From Daphnia carinata (taxonomy: Eukaryota; Arthropoda; Branchiopoda; Diplostraca; Daphniidae): a stretch of 64,000 nt of DNA. A model generated the notes under the pieces. It did not search any database, was not told the origin of the DNA, and worked only from the letters and a program-made list of their open reading frames with translations. Positions 11,579 to 29,891 of this stretch are shown here, one piece after another; the stretch's first letter is position 1, and each line of letters begins with the position of its first letter. The DNA is taken from NCBI RefSeq assembly GCF_022539665.2, contig NC_081331.1, positions 9,207,534 through 9,271,533 of the forward strand. Direction: 5' to 3'. Position numbers and translations under genes: made by a program.

Positions 11579-13505
11579 TCATGTGTTATTAGCAATATCT
11601 TGGTGGTCTTGCGAAGTCGGCGGTGATTCAACTCTAGTCGGCTCTGCGTGACAGTGGACGCAATGAAGGCATATAGCGCAGTGGCCTATCTTTTTTGCCA
11701 GTACAGATCTGAGCTTCAGTGCTGGGCCGAGTTTCATGTTCATGCTTGTAATTAGGTGTTCTTCGGTTAACAAGGGAAGAATACTACCATCGATTGATTG
11801 GTCTTCAAATTCCTAAAAACAGAAATTCGAAAAAGTTAACACATTTTTTTTTTCAAGTATTCTAAGTTTTTGTTATCAGTTTTATGAGCAGAATGGAGAT
11901 AATGGTGAAATGGTATCTTGTGTGCATGGATTAGAAGATAAGAGAAACTGCTTGCGTTCGTTTGATATTGACACGTTGTTTAATGCAAACATAAATAATA
12001 ATGTTGCAGTATTTTTCCTCAATTGAAAAAAAATTTCATTTGTTGTCAATCTGTTTTTCGATTTTAATGCCAGATCTCAAATTTAAAAAAATCATGGCAC
12101 GCGACCTCCGCCGTTCTGTTTTTTAAATTTTTTCGCATTTATCACCATGCGATTTTTCTTCTATGTGATCATCGAGATCATAGGAAATGTAGAGCGCATA
12201 AACCGGATAAAGCATCCAAAAGATGGGCAAACCAGTACTCAATAATCTAAAGCATCGAAAATCATGTGCTAACCTGGGCGTATTCACAGCAGAGATCGAT
12301 GCTTTTGATGAAATCCACCACGTGACTGATTGACCACTCACGGACTTCTGCTGCGGTCGCGTTACAAGAATGGGCGGAACAGCCCAAGCTACGGTTTGAG
12401 GGAAGTTGTGCTACTGCTATTTTGTTCTGAATGGGTACTTTTTTTTCTCCGTAAGCATTAATGGTGTCTGATGCGAAGCGTGATGATGGTGACTTCCTGC
12501 CAATAGAAGAGAACTGTCTCCCGGGAACGTTATTCAAGTCCATAGCAGGCGACCTAGATGAAGAACGTTGGGACAATTGACTACGGCTCAGTGATTCGAG
12601 TTGTGAATCCCTGTTTGGCCGCTTGGCCATAGAAGCGCTGAGATCCAATGGAATGTGAGACGCCACTGCAACCGTTTCAGCTGGCCGTTTCAACGAGGCT
12701 ATGCCAGTTCGTGTTGCCGTGTCGCCAACGTATGGATCTATACGCGGCGAACCACGAGCAGCAGCCGAACGGACAATGCTGAGCAGCGCTTGAGTTGAAC
12801 TCATGTCCATGGCAGGGCCCGAATGGAAGCCAGGTGGCAGTGCTTGACGAATATTGTTGTCTTGACCCAATCCATATAAAGGCAGCATTGGAATTGCAGG
12901 AAATTCTTTCCTTTCTTTCTTGCCGGGTTCTCCCACTGCAGATGTCATTTCGTAGTGTTTACTAGCAGCAAGCGCATGAGACGTGAACGTACTCAACGGA
13001 AGGTTAAAGAGGGAGAAGGGAGCTGACTGTAAGGATGCTTCGCCTGGAATCAAGTCCTTATACGATGCACGCGAATCTAATAGCGAAATGAAACTGTTGG
13101 TTTCCTGCGATCGGTAGTCATTGGGATTTGAATTGTTGTATTTCGCTGCCAAACTGCGCATGAAATCGCTGCAGTTCCGCGACATTTCCAGTCCTTTCGA
13201 CATGGATTTATTGTTGGGTGCGTTGTAGTTGGGCGGGCTGAATCGTTCCACTGTGGAGTAACACGAGTCACTTGCCGTTTCTCCAGCTGGCGGTGTAGCG
13301 GGTCGAAAGGAGCCAGAAATGGGACTGTATGGTGAAACGGTTGGCGAAGAACCTGTTCCAGCCTCTGCGCCGGGACTGCAACGTTCGTGTTTTACACTGA
13401 CAGACGAACCATTCTTGCGTACAATTTTCTTCCGGCGAGCTTTGTTTGGCAACGGAGCTTTAACGCCCGTGTCAGGAATGCCATTTTCTTTCTTCGGTCG
13501 ACTAT
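11579..13505 (-). CDS. SAM-domain nuclear protein, SAMD7/SAMD11-like (3' exons)
   Basis: Two exons, 12274-13505 and 11579-11812 (TGA at 11579-11581), joined in phase 0. The upstream exon is entered two bases into a codon, after an acceptor (CTTGTTTCAG) ending at 13506, so 5' exons are missing from this model. The split SAM domain starts with EVREWSISHVVDFIKSIDL and continues across the junction into DGSILPLLTEEHLITSM and MKLGPALKLRSVLAKKIG. The block LPLLTEEHL..MKLGPALK is typical of SAMD7/11, Polycomb-associated repressors. The long first exon is Ser/Pro-rich and disordered, with a basic patch (NKARRKKIVRKNG) and a PLDLS motif at 12637-12651, the consensus for the CtBP corepressor. Both point to a nuclear repressor. 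No catalytic domain is visible. Upstream exons probably lie within 13.5-21 kb but were not identified. Confidence 0.8.
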
Positions 13506-16500
13506 CTGAAACAAGAAGAGAGACGTTATTGGACGCCGGAATGAGATGAGTCTTTCCTACAGTTGATATTAATGCATGTAATCGCAAGGCAGCTGAACAA
13601 CAGAAGAGAGTAAAGAGTACATCAAAGTAGGCCAACTATCGAAATGTATTACAAGAAGAACCCCTGTTTCCGTAATAAAAAAAAAATGTACATTCTTTGA
13701 CCGAGTTCTGGTTTGACCGTCTAGTCCTAAGATAAACACAGTCCAAGGCAATCAGAGTTGGTTGATCACTGAAACATGAACATTTTTAAGTTTGTGGGTG
13801 TATCATAAATATCTTCCACGGATTTTTTTATTACTCTGCTGATCTTTTATCCGGCATTATCCACTAGCATATTACGCGGAGAAAATTTTAAAAAAGCGGA
13901 AGGAATCAATGTGGCGGGAACTGACAAAGGACTTGCGGCGTGGTGGTCAAATTTGTATAGAAACAATAAGCAATGTCCGGTGGCAGCACGACCGAATTGC
14001 TTCATTTTTTTTTAAATTACGACATTCAAGACGCACAGAACGTCACAAATTTTGCTTTAAGATTGAACTGTCAAGTTCAGCGGTACAAACTGGCAGTTGA
14101 AAATGTAAGCCGTGTCAAATTTGACGAACAAAACATAAAAAAATTAAATTAAATAGGTAGGAACTTACTGTAACACCATTTCGGCCATACGACAGGGCTG
14201 TCAGTTTCCAGATTCGCCATTTTTCTATGGAACCTTGAGGTAATTCACGGTAGTAGCCCCTCACGAAGTGATGCCGTAATGATTCGGTGAGATTCTTTCA
14301 AATTTGTGTTTGTTTTCAAATTCGATTTTCGAATTTCCGAAAATGATGACTTTGAATAAGTACACAAGCTGGCAACAAACCAGAAAACAGAGTAGCTCTC
14401 AAGGGAGATTCTCGTACTTCGTCAAGGTCTAAAAGCACTGTCCAGTTTCCCTCGGCTTGATGAGTTCAATTCCTTTTTTTTTTAATCCTTTCCCTTCAAG
14501 CAAAGCTTCCTCGACATGAAAAAACTCGCTACGTTTACAGAACGCAAAGCGACGCACCGGTGGGTTTGCTTTATGCAACTTGACTGACCAAGCGATAAGT
14601 CGTGACTGTAGTCGGCCAAGCAGGGAATATTTTTCTTACTTCTTCCTTCAGGCTGTAGCAGGTGCGGTTCAACGCCAGTTCTACTGGCCAGACTGACATG
14701 CTCTGAAAGGCACCACGAAAGAAAAAAAAAATACACCGATTGTATCAGCAGCTGACCATATGGCTTGGATATGACGGCTATTAACACAGCTTCTTTGATC
14801 GCAGCTAACGACGCGATTGCGAGCCTGGTATCAAGGACAAAAATCTAGCTGCGTTCGATGCTGAGGAAGAAAACGAATAGGAAAACCATCAGACTGTGGG
14901 ATGCAGCAAACGGACGGTGGGAGTGAGGTCGCCAAGGAAGTGCTCTTTCCGTTTTAGACTTTAACTTTTTACCACGAGAGAAATAACACCTTACCTGTAA
15001 GGTGGTTGGCGAGCAACTACATTCAGCAAGATTCCGATATCAAGAAACAACCCCCAGCTACTTACGGCTTAAACAATGACGGAGCCCACTGTTCCCTTCA
15101 GGCAATTCAGACTTATTCCTGCCATATGGAGGAGCAGGCGGCAATCTAGTGATCTACTGACAAGTATGCGTGATCTTTCGTTCGCATGAAACAGCGAGTG
15201 TGTTATAGTTTAACTCAAATAGACTTGAGAAAGCATTTTTTCTTTTTTTTTTTTTTTTTTATTGTCGTTCATTTGCAACTCATTACCTACTATTAAATGC
15301 TGTAGCTCTTTGGTCAGTTCGCTCTTTTAAAAATGCCTCAATTTTTTCTTTGGATGTCAAGTTAGGCCTACATACCAGTGCGGCAGACAATGCGCGATGC
15401 TATTACTTCTGTTCCCAATCGCAGGCCCATCAGGTTGAAAGCCCTGCGACAGGACGACAATAACATGAAAGCGGACAACCAATTTTTTTTTTTTTTTTAC
15501 TTCTGCACAAGGATTACTTCTGAAGTGAAAACGGCCCCACGCGAAATGGCTTTTAATGCAGAGATGGATCAAATAGTTCATAGTTTTTTAAAACCAGAAG
15601 AATAGCTTCAGTGTTTATTCACGCCAAGGTTTTGTTTTTTTCCCTATTGTGGAAAACAGGAAGCAGGCTGACAAAGGCGCAAGTCACACAAGTTATTCGC
15701 CGGTGTTGGTCATCAGCGTCGGTTTTGTATTATTATGTGCAGTACGTCAGGGAAGTTCTGTTGAAACCACAAACTTTTTACTATTTTTCTAAGGTACAAA
15801 TATACCCAAATGATTGGTTCTTGAAGCCTCCATGGGTCGCACTTAGGTGCTACCGTCCCATTTCCTCTGGCTACTTCACTTGTAGAGGGCAGAAAACTCG
15901 ACAGGAAACGGAAACGGGAGTCAACTTCTTACACAGTAGTATGTGAAATATTCGGTTTGCCTCCTTTCGTTTTCCACCTATACCATTTTTATTTTCGTTT
16001 TAGGGCAAATATGTCGGGCCGACGCTATTCTATGCACAAGGCACACACACACACACAACACACTACAGCCTGTGGTGGGAAGATAGAGACCGTAGACGTC
16101 GGTCGGAAGTGGAAATGTCAACCTCTCTATTTAACCTCTCTTCCTGTCTGTGTGGTGCATCAGCTCACACCCGCGCAATAGCCCACAGGTAGACCCATAA
16201 CACGCGTATAATTTCTTTTCTACAACAAAAAAAACTAAGAATCAATGGAAGGCAGTTGAAAAACGATTGGTTTCATACTCGTAAAATTCTGTTGAATCGC
16301 CATTCAATCAAATACGTGAATATGCAAATTCATGTCTGTATATTTACACAATGGGCTCGTTTCTAATCTAGCACAAAGTCCATTTTCTAATGGAAAAAGA
16401 ATTTTATCGCCGAACCTTGTAAATGAGAACGAAACAATTGTGGAATCGATGATGTAATTCCATCGTTCGATCGAACGCTTGGTAGAACTTTGAGACAGTC

Positions 16501-19500
16501 TGCTGTATGGCACGGCATTTGAATGGTTCGAAAGTTCCCATCAAAAGCGAAAGAAAAATGGTAAAATGGTCCGATGGTTTGGTCGTGTGATATCCTTAGT
16601 GACCATTCGCACACTTAATGGTCGTGGAAGTTGTTGTTCAGAATGAAAGCGGCGACTCGACAAGAAATGGGAAGAAACAAAATGGGAACAATATAGAGAA
16701 AACATTCTTGTTCATAAAGGCAAATTTATTGAAAACTGGAATGTAAAAATGAAAAAAAAAGACACACATATATATGTATATAAAAGGAAGGAGGAAAAAA
16801 GAAGAGCAGTGACCTATTTGGGAAAAGGGAAACGACGATTGTAACTTCACAAGAAAAGCAGCGGAAGTGGCCGAGCACTCCAAACAGCTGGGACTAACCG
16901 CCTAATCAGCCGGCCATTCTATCATTTCAACTGGGAACAGCCTTGAGTAGCGTAGCCAACCAACTAGCGCTATCTCACCTGTATACGCTTAATCTCTTTT
17001 CCAGCAACGTGTTCCATTCAGCTTTGCGTCACCCTTTTACCTGTCCACGTATCGGAGCCATTTCTCTCTCTCTCTCTCTCTCTCTCAATTCTCGCTTTTC
17101 TCTCTAACTTAAATTAAGGGGTATTTCCTCTTTAGCCGACAGTGGTCGAAGGACGGTGAGAGGATGCAGTCACAACCTGTAAGAAAAGCTGCATGAAAAG
17201 AAAATTTTCGGTGGGAAGAGAGAGGGGGGTGTGAGAAATGCAAGGTACTATGTCCAATAACTATGGGGGAAAAAGGAAGTTGGTCGACCGAACCTCGTTC
17301 ACGACCCTTCATAATCGTACATTTTCTGTAACGATTGGCTTCCGTTTTCCATGCCCTAGGTAGGCGGCGCACCAACGCTCCAACGGAAACGATCCGCCAT
17401 TTTGTCTCATGAACCAGTTGCGGCAGTATCCTCTCTCTTGGAAATTCGACCTGCAATCTCGGTTCAGGCAAGCAGTCCGCCTTCATTTTTGTTAAAACAA
17501 TTGCGTATAGTATTTGTGTTTCTTTGCCAATGAATGCCAGCTACGTTCTAGGCGTTTACCTATCAAATCCTCTTCAAGATATTCTGGTTCTCTGCGCGTC
17601 AAAAATTAAGCAGATTCGGGCGAGGTTAACAATAATAAGCCATAACAATGCATATGCCTGCACGTCACTCTCTGTAATATTTAATTAAAAAACAAAATGT
17701 TGTCAACAATAAGGCTTTAATTCAAAAATTTTAAAAGGAAATTGCCCGTGATAGGCGATTCGTTTTAAATAAACCGAACCATCTCTAGGATTATAGCCAT
17801 TCGTTTAGTACTATTCCTTTATTATTACTTGTTTCTTTTTTGTTTCAAATCGCATGCATGGCAAAGTCCCAGTTAGTCACTACTGTACTTGGAAACTTGC
17901 ACTGCTGGTCCCGTTTTTGCAGCACTACCCCTATACTAGCCTACTCACTTATGAGACTATGGCGATCCAGCTGATGGTCATTTTCAGTCGGAGGATTGTT
18001 GTCTGTGTGCTTTTCCGTGAAACACAAGAATTTATATACCTGTAGAAAGTCTACTAAAAAAAAAAAAAAAATATTACTCCCTTAGCCGTGTAAAACCACT
18101 GATAATCCGAACTCAGAATTATTTTTGAATGTACTAATGTTGTATCTAGGGCCCATTATAAGACCTGTTGCGAAATTTTAAACGACTGCTATCGGTAGCT
18201 ATACCAAAAACCGGCAAATAATTCATTAGCAGCTACTAACGCCCTAACTATACGGAATGCGACATTTCTTTCGGTATAAAATAATATTAGCTCGAAATAA
18301 TTTTGGCGATTCAGAGTGTCAAATGATTACAAAACTTTCTCGGGGAATTTGAAAAACTGATGATTATGAAGGATCAAAGGAAGATACGTGTTCAATTTGT
18401 AGTTTTCGTCTTGTTTTGCAACCACATAGGTTAGTACTAAATCATCTAGTCATTTCAAAGCCCCGCCTGCTACCCCAGTAACTATATGACCGTAAATAAA
18501 ACGTTATTGAACTAGGTAGTAGATAAGCCTAGTTGATAGTCATTGCCACCATGCGTCGTTTAGTTGGCAACGTGTAATTAATTAACCATCTTTATCAATG
18601 TGAATTAGTCGATATCAATAATACTGAAGTATTGTTTAATCCAATCTATGAAAACTAGTGGGGATCAACATGTAGCCTAGAAACCGAATAATGTCCATGG
18701 CATCTAATTTACTTGAATAGAAACTGTTGGACACTTACCGGTAAGTTCAAAATTTATGCTTAACATTTTGCTAAAATCTTACAAATTTTGAGTAAGATTC
18801 AAACTCAAAACAATAATCCTACAGCGGTTGTGGCATCCCCTTAAATTTTCTGTCTTCACCTAACCCAATTCTAAAATCTGTGAATCCATGAAAACAAACT
18901 GAATAGCTTCAAAAATTGGCTTCAGATTATTTGTGACCACAGCAAATGATCTGTGATTATAAACACAAATAAACAGAAAACATCAAAATAATATTGTAAT
19001 AACTGGTAAACACTTTTCAAGCAGCCAATTTAGCCAAACTTTATGTTATATTTTTTCCTGGTGCTGTTTTTTAGATTCTGGACAAAACAAACTAGTTGGA
19101 ATTGGATATAGGATATTGTAAAGAGATGGATTGGAATAGTATATTTAAACAGTGTCTTTTTATCTTGGACAAATTGAGTATTGAAAAATAAAATTAACAA
19201 CCACACTGCACTCAACCAGAACAATTTTACAGAAGAATGGCAATCGCAGTAGTTATACGCATTATAAATTGATAACTTGACTACGTGGAAGTTATCTCCA
19301 CGCTAGAAAAATGCGATGGAATTAGATGCTTTAAGTTCCAAAGGGGTTCCAATGATGTGACAGCTTGAAAGACTAGGCTCTCTACTTATATTTAAAAAGG
19401 CAAATACCCTGCCAAGGAATTTCAAGCTCATAAAGTTTCCGCTTTTGGTAACTCAAATTGAATCAGAGTATTTCCAAAATACAGTGCTAACGACACAGGC

Positions 19501-21163
19501 CTACCCGCATTTTCGTTTGCTTGACTGCTATTTTTGGCTATTTCTCCCGGGTTGAAGCTGGCCAATGGAAAGTCTGTTCGCAGAGGAAGCCCACATATCA
19601 GACGCAAAAGCGGTAGATCAAAAAGCAGGATTTTCGTGCGTAATGCGCCACACGAAAATCGGCTTATGTCCTGATGAAAAAATGTTGTAACAAGATGTGC
19701 AGTAGTTCGTCATCACGTTGAACGCAACAGACAAGTTGCTTATGCAATTTGTTTTCATGCATAGCCTACTCGAAAAGTAAAGCCTGGAACTTTGAAGTTA
19801 AAAAGTAAAGGTCCTTTATAAACAAGAGGGTCTCTAACTGGGATGGATGTCAGCGCCACCAGACTTTAGTATTGGAACTACAAGGTACTACGACACTCTG
19901 CCTAGGTTGAAGGAGTCTAATTTAAGTAAAATTTCTCTTATGTCTGCGCTGTACTTAAGGGAAGCTATCTCTACATGATATGCCGTATTTCATGTCAGCT
20001 GTTTATAGTGATGGCAACTTTAACAGATAACAACGGACATGCTAACCAATACGGTAATATAAATGTTGACAGAATGAAGTTCGATACAGTTCATTACAAT
20101 AAGGCTAGTGAATAGCGTTTTATTGTCTTCTCCCAACGCACTCTTATTTTATAAGTTTTTTAAGGCATTTTTCTTATTAACAGAGCTTCGCGTTTTAATA
20201 AAAAGTGCCAAAGTCGGCGGCAAAATTTCAATGCGTCAAGGTTGTTACTTTTACTGTCAGAAGGGGGCACTTGGTAAATACCATCGAGTAAAATGAAAAG
20301 AGCTAGGGGTTGCTTCACTGCTAAAGTGCGGAAAGGACAGTGAACGTTCAGGCTTTACCTATCGAGTAGGCCATGGTTTATGCAAGGAGAATCGGATTAT
20401 AGGTACTTTACTACCAACTCTCCCATGATGTATATATTAACTACTATTTTGGGGCCTAGATGGTGTTGTATTCTCAGTGTGGCCCGCAGTTTCTAGTGGA
20501 AATTATTATAGATCCGCCATTCTTCGTGTTTTTCTAACCGGAATTACCGATCCTCGATTCTCCCTACCACTTTCTAACTCGACGTAATAGTTACCTTCTT
20601 TTTTGGTAAGTAAGTTGTATGGGTTTGCGCGTTCTTACCATCATCAACCAAATTGTTTGTTTACCTGTCTGAGGAACCCAAAGACGTGCTTGAATTGTTT
20701 TGAGGAGGGTCGCCATTTTTGCCTAGATTTGTGTTACTCGAAATTTTCTGGTGATATTAAATCGTTAGATCCTAGCCGATTCATTCGCAGCTTACACATC
20801 AATTTTTCTCCAATTTTTCAACTTTGGTCTTTGTTACGTCGTCGGAACAGTTGTGTTGCCACAGATTGAGTGACAAGCCTTTCAGGTGACTGACTTCAAT
20901 ACAAATCCCTGCCAGATGTATAATTCCCTTATTACCCAAAACAAAATCAAAGTCATATAACATTGTCATCATACAAGTGCCACCAATAGGAATTTTAACT
21001 ATGAACTTAATTTCAGTCTATTGACAGTTTCTGTGTTTTCGTAATTCAGTGATAGACAGGAAAAATCTTTTTCTTTAGTTTCGTTAAATCATGACTGAGG
21101 GAGAGTGTTATGTGTGATGCCTGAACACTGTGTAAAGTGTCCTAAACGAATTTTCATCTACAG
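13506..21163. other. Long spacer, probably introns or 5' region of the SAM gene and upstream region of Tao
   Basis: About 7.6 kb with no reading frame I can assign. It holds low-complexity tracts: a T run at 15244-15260, a CA repeat around 16041-16056, a CT repeat at about 17062-17087 and an A run at about 18056-18071. Reading frames at 14482-14787 (-), 17109-17486 (-) and 20603-20869 (+) carry no known motif. The missing 5' exons of the minus-strand SAM gene would be expected here. Confidence 0.45.
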
Positions 21164-21261
21164 TGTGTCATGGGAACTGGAGTGATGCTGTGAACTTCAA
21201 TGTATTCACCTTAATAGAGGCTGTGACTCATCATCAGCCGAACTATGCCTACTGTGCCAAG
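21164..21261 (+). other. Tao: Probable 5' untranslated exon of Tao
   Basis: The segment sits between a good acceptor (TTTCATCTACAG, ending 21163) and a good donor (GCCAAG|GTAATA, donor at 21262). The same segment with both splice sites is retained in the Tao-derived pseudogene (about 32979-33079), as expected for a transcribed exon of the parent. The next acceptor (TTTTGCCAG, ending near 21393) lies just before the Tao ATG. Confidence 0.55.
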
Positions 21262-21406
21262 GTAATATTACGTAGCTTTTGCCATATATTATGCTTAGCC
21301 AAATTCTTGTGTATAAATAACATCTGCTTTCTGACCATTGTTTCATGACTCTTGAAATCCAATCACATCTCGTTCTAACACATTATTTTGCCAGTTCAGT
21401 TCAGTA

Positions 21407-26365
<4,959 letters not shown>

Positions 26366-28639
26366 ATTGTGTGGCAATCCACTTAGGTGTTACCCGACCT
26401 CTCACCCTTGTATAGTATTTACTTTCAGCACCTCCGCACGCCATCATAGAAGTGGCATAGGAATGATGGTCGAATCGATCCCCAGCATTAAAAGCAGGAC
26501 ACGAGCATGCACGCTTGCCTCCCAACAGATTGATTGATATATAGCCAATAGGTTATGGAGAGGTGAAAGGAGGTGGTGGGCAATTAGTCAACACCCTCTT
26601 CCGAATCCATCTCGGGTGAACCTGCTTTTTTTTTATTTGTAATTATCCGTATGTTCAACAGGCCATAAATCCGCATGATCCTTGAAAAACAAGACAAAGA
26701 AATAGTAACCACAATTACAAAGAAAATGTATAAAAAGACAAAAAAAAAAAAGAACAAACAAAAAGGAAAAGAAATTTAAGAAGAAAAAAACAGAAGTATA
26801 TACATCAGAAGATAGACTGCTATCCATCTTGACAGTAGACCCCCATTCTCTTTCGGTTTCATCGTCCGAGACTAGTATGGTCAGGCCGATATGGTAAAGC
26901 CTCTCCAATTAGCTTATGCATCATTGCTTTTCCACCTGAAAACTTTTTGTTGCCCTAAGGCAAAATCTGTTGAGGCCCTGGATTTTTTTTTTCTTTTTCA
27001 CTCCCTTTTTCATTGGGGAGGATTCATGCAAGTGGGTATGCTAGACATTAATTTGACTCGTGGTACATATCACATTCGAACTTCACCCGTACTGTTCACG
27101 AATCTAATGACACGTTTCCCTGCTTTGTAGCAATTTGCCTGTAAAAACTTTGTTTTGGAAGTCCAGTAGCAAAAAAGCGTCGCGACCTATGACTAGTTGG
27201 CCACGAGTCCTGCTACTGCAACAAACAACAAAAGAAGGCGGTCTCGTGCATATTAGATCAAAAGTGATGTTTCTTTCTACCCTAATCGTATTGCATTTGA
27301 TTATCGCATAGTTGACTTCGTCATAAACATGCCAATACTTTACCTTTTCCTTTTCGTTGAAATCCGAAACATCCAAATTACATAGGACGATTGAATTTAG
27401 CATCTTTGAATTTCTCCCTGTTATTCAGGGTACTCCCAAACAGCCAGAGCTAACTATTAGTCATCCGTTGATGCTTAAGTTAACTTGATCCATTTCTCTA
27501 ATTCATTTTGCTTTTTTTCTAACTATAGCAATTAATTTGTCCAGTTGATAGAATGCGTGATTCCGTGTATATATATCTTGTCGGCGAACAAAAGAAAGTT
27601 TCGGACACGTTACACGCTTGCAACTGGGGAAAATATTGGGATGAAAGTGGCCTAGCAAAAGAAAAAGAAAATCTCGATCTGTGAGCACGTTTTACATCAA
27701 AATGAGCGAATTGTATTTCAACAAAGGGAAAATCTTAAAACATCTCCAACGCCCTTTGTGGAAAAGTTCTTCCTTATGCCAACGTTTTCCCACGACTGTG
27801 TAATAACCACCTCGCCCCTAGCAATTGCTCTTCAGTGCTTTTCGTTTAAAAAGTTGCCTACTTCTTCGACGTCTTTGATGACTTTGAATATCGGCTCACA
27901 TAACGTGCAAATTGTTCACCTCAAAAATAGGGTCAAGAGGCGACAAGAGTGTAGAATTTCTCGTCAATGAAATATTTGGACAATTGTATGAGTTTTCCCT
28001 TTTCCGACGTATTCCGTGTATTTTTTTTTCTTTCTTTTTTATTATCATTATTTTCGTTCTATGCCCGACTCCTTATCTCTGCCACGATTTCTCTCCTGGA
28101 ATTGTTCCACTTTTAGATTTGTTTTTTTCTTTATTTTAATCCTTTGCCAGAGGAGGGCGGAGCTATTTTTGGGTTATCTCTCCCGACCTATAGGGCATCC
28201 AATACCTAAGTTCTACATAGACCCTCTTGATCCTGTCTGTTACAACAAACGCAAAGGATGAGTGTTACCGGAACATATTCGAATACAATACACTCGTCAA
28301 ATTTTATTTGGAAGCTTTTCGTTTAGTGCGTCAGAGTGCAAATCAAATAAGATTTACATGTCTGGAATGGTCGGCAGAAAGTAATGGGTAATAACACGTC
28401 ATATGGCTCTCATTTTTCAATGGCGTTGTTTGTTTGAAAATATTATATTGGTTGGCGATCCAACTGTAATGTTGTCATAATAATTTTTACTGTTTTTTTT
28501 TAGCAGAAGTGTATTAATATGAACACGATATATGCATGTATATGTAAATGATGATATGCAACATGTGATTTTGCATATCATGCCCTATGCAGAATCACTC
28601 TAATTTTCAATTAAAAACTGCAAATTTTTACTTCAAGAA
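26366..28639. other. Tao 3' UTR and spacer
   Basis: No further exon was recognised. The stretch has A-rich and T-rich runs (26740-26790, 28020-28050). A hairpin-forming inverted repeat lies at 28551-28581. Short open frames on both strands carry no motif. Confidence 0.5.
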
Positions 28640-28772
28640 AATTTCCGCTTCCCCTTTTTAATCTTCATTGCTTTTGCTGAGTTTTAATTCGCTTGACCGC
28701 CAATCCGATTTTTGTTCGAGAGAAGAATGTTAAAATTCTAGAGCTCAAATCGGATTTCAAAATAGTGCATCT
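28640..28772 (-). pseudogene. Relic of the neighbouring coiled-coil gene
   Basis: Read on the minus strand, this stretch gives QKSDWRSSELKLSKSNED followed by a stop. It corresponds to RKSDWRSSELKLTESNED in the intact coiled-coil gene (near 30765-30835). Just upstream it reads KSDLSSRIL, resembling KSDLELASKIM of the same protein. The segments between these two are missing, and a stop and frame changes are present. It is a short, degenerate, partial duplicate about 2 kb from the parental segment. Confidence 0.7.
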
Positions 28773-29891
28773 GTATCGTTAATCGTAATCAGCTTCAGCA
28801 CTTTACTTGGTGCACTGACCTGGTGGGTAAAAATATGCTGCTAACGGTGTTCCAGTAATGTAGTTTGTTATGATGATTCTTCTCGCACGTCCCAACCCTT
28901 GCAGCATTGTATCTCGTATCCAATCCCTAACCCGTCGTTATTGTAGAGATGTTACTAAGATCACTATTTTTTTACCTTTGCAGTTTTGGCACCTCTGCAA
29001 TCCTTATTGCTTTACCTATACACCTACCCCTCCTATCCCGAACGAATCTGTTCTCCCCTCTGACGCTCTTCCCTTATATCTCTATCACTACTAAACATAT
29101 ACAGCGCCAGTTAACAGTTAGCAAGTCAACGTGGTCAGTGCATCTCTTTATTCTACGCTCTCCCATTTGATCGGTTCCTTTTATTAATCAATTAACGTTA
29201 GTGATTACAATTGGATACAATTGTTCTCTAGCTTCGCCTCATCAGTCTTCGTCTTGGCTCGGAACAATCCTTGAAACCATTATTTTTTCATTGTGTTGAA
29301 CATGATATTGTTTGATGTAACCGATTTAAATGATTAATTTTACCACATATTCATTTTTAAATTTTTTTATTATACCGAATCGTTTTCCCAGCTAATGTCT
29401 CCAGGCATCCATTCCTGCCTTTATTTCAATCCTAATCAAAATTAACCCTGTTCTGACAGACTACCCGCATTCTTCCAAAGACAAAACAACCTCCGCAACA
29501 CTCTCCCCTACATAAACAAGACGATAGAATCACCAAAGCTGCGTTTTGTGCAGATTGATACTCTAATCGTCTCGGTTTGTCCCCCATAACGTGAAAAATG
29601 TAGGGAGTAGAGAAGACGACGGCGGTAAAACGCAAGTTATACCGCTTCATTCCACTGCCATACATTTTTAATGGTTACAGAGAACACTAGTTGAAGAGAG
29701 AGCATCACTATGGATGCCTTGCTTTTTGGAAAACGGTACGTCTGAACGGAGCAATTTGATTATTTCTGAAATTTGAAACAAGAATGTAGCCAGGATTGCA
29801 TTAGCCAGGAACAAAGCAAAATCATTCAATGAGAAAAGAGTCGGATTTTTTTGGAAAAAAAAAGATATTATTTTGGAGTCACATTTTCATC
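28773..29891. other. Spacer downstream of the coiled-coil gene
   Basis: No gene recognised. The right-hand part probably includes the 3' UTR of the minus-strand coiled-coil gene. An open frame at 29432-29665 (-) has no recognisable domain. Confidence 0.45.

Noticed and set aside
13506-13635. 5' extension of the SAM-gene reading frame to an upstream ATG
   Set aside because: A strong acceptor (CTTGTTTCAG) at 13506 indicates this stretch is intron.
14482-14787. 101-codon minus-strand frame
   Set aside because: No motif and no phase-compatible link to the SAM gene that I could show.
17109-17486. 125-codon minus-strand frame as a first exon of the SAM gene
   Set aside because: A suitable phase-1 donor was weak and nothing resembles the family, so it was left unassigned.
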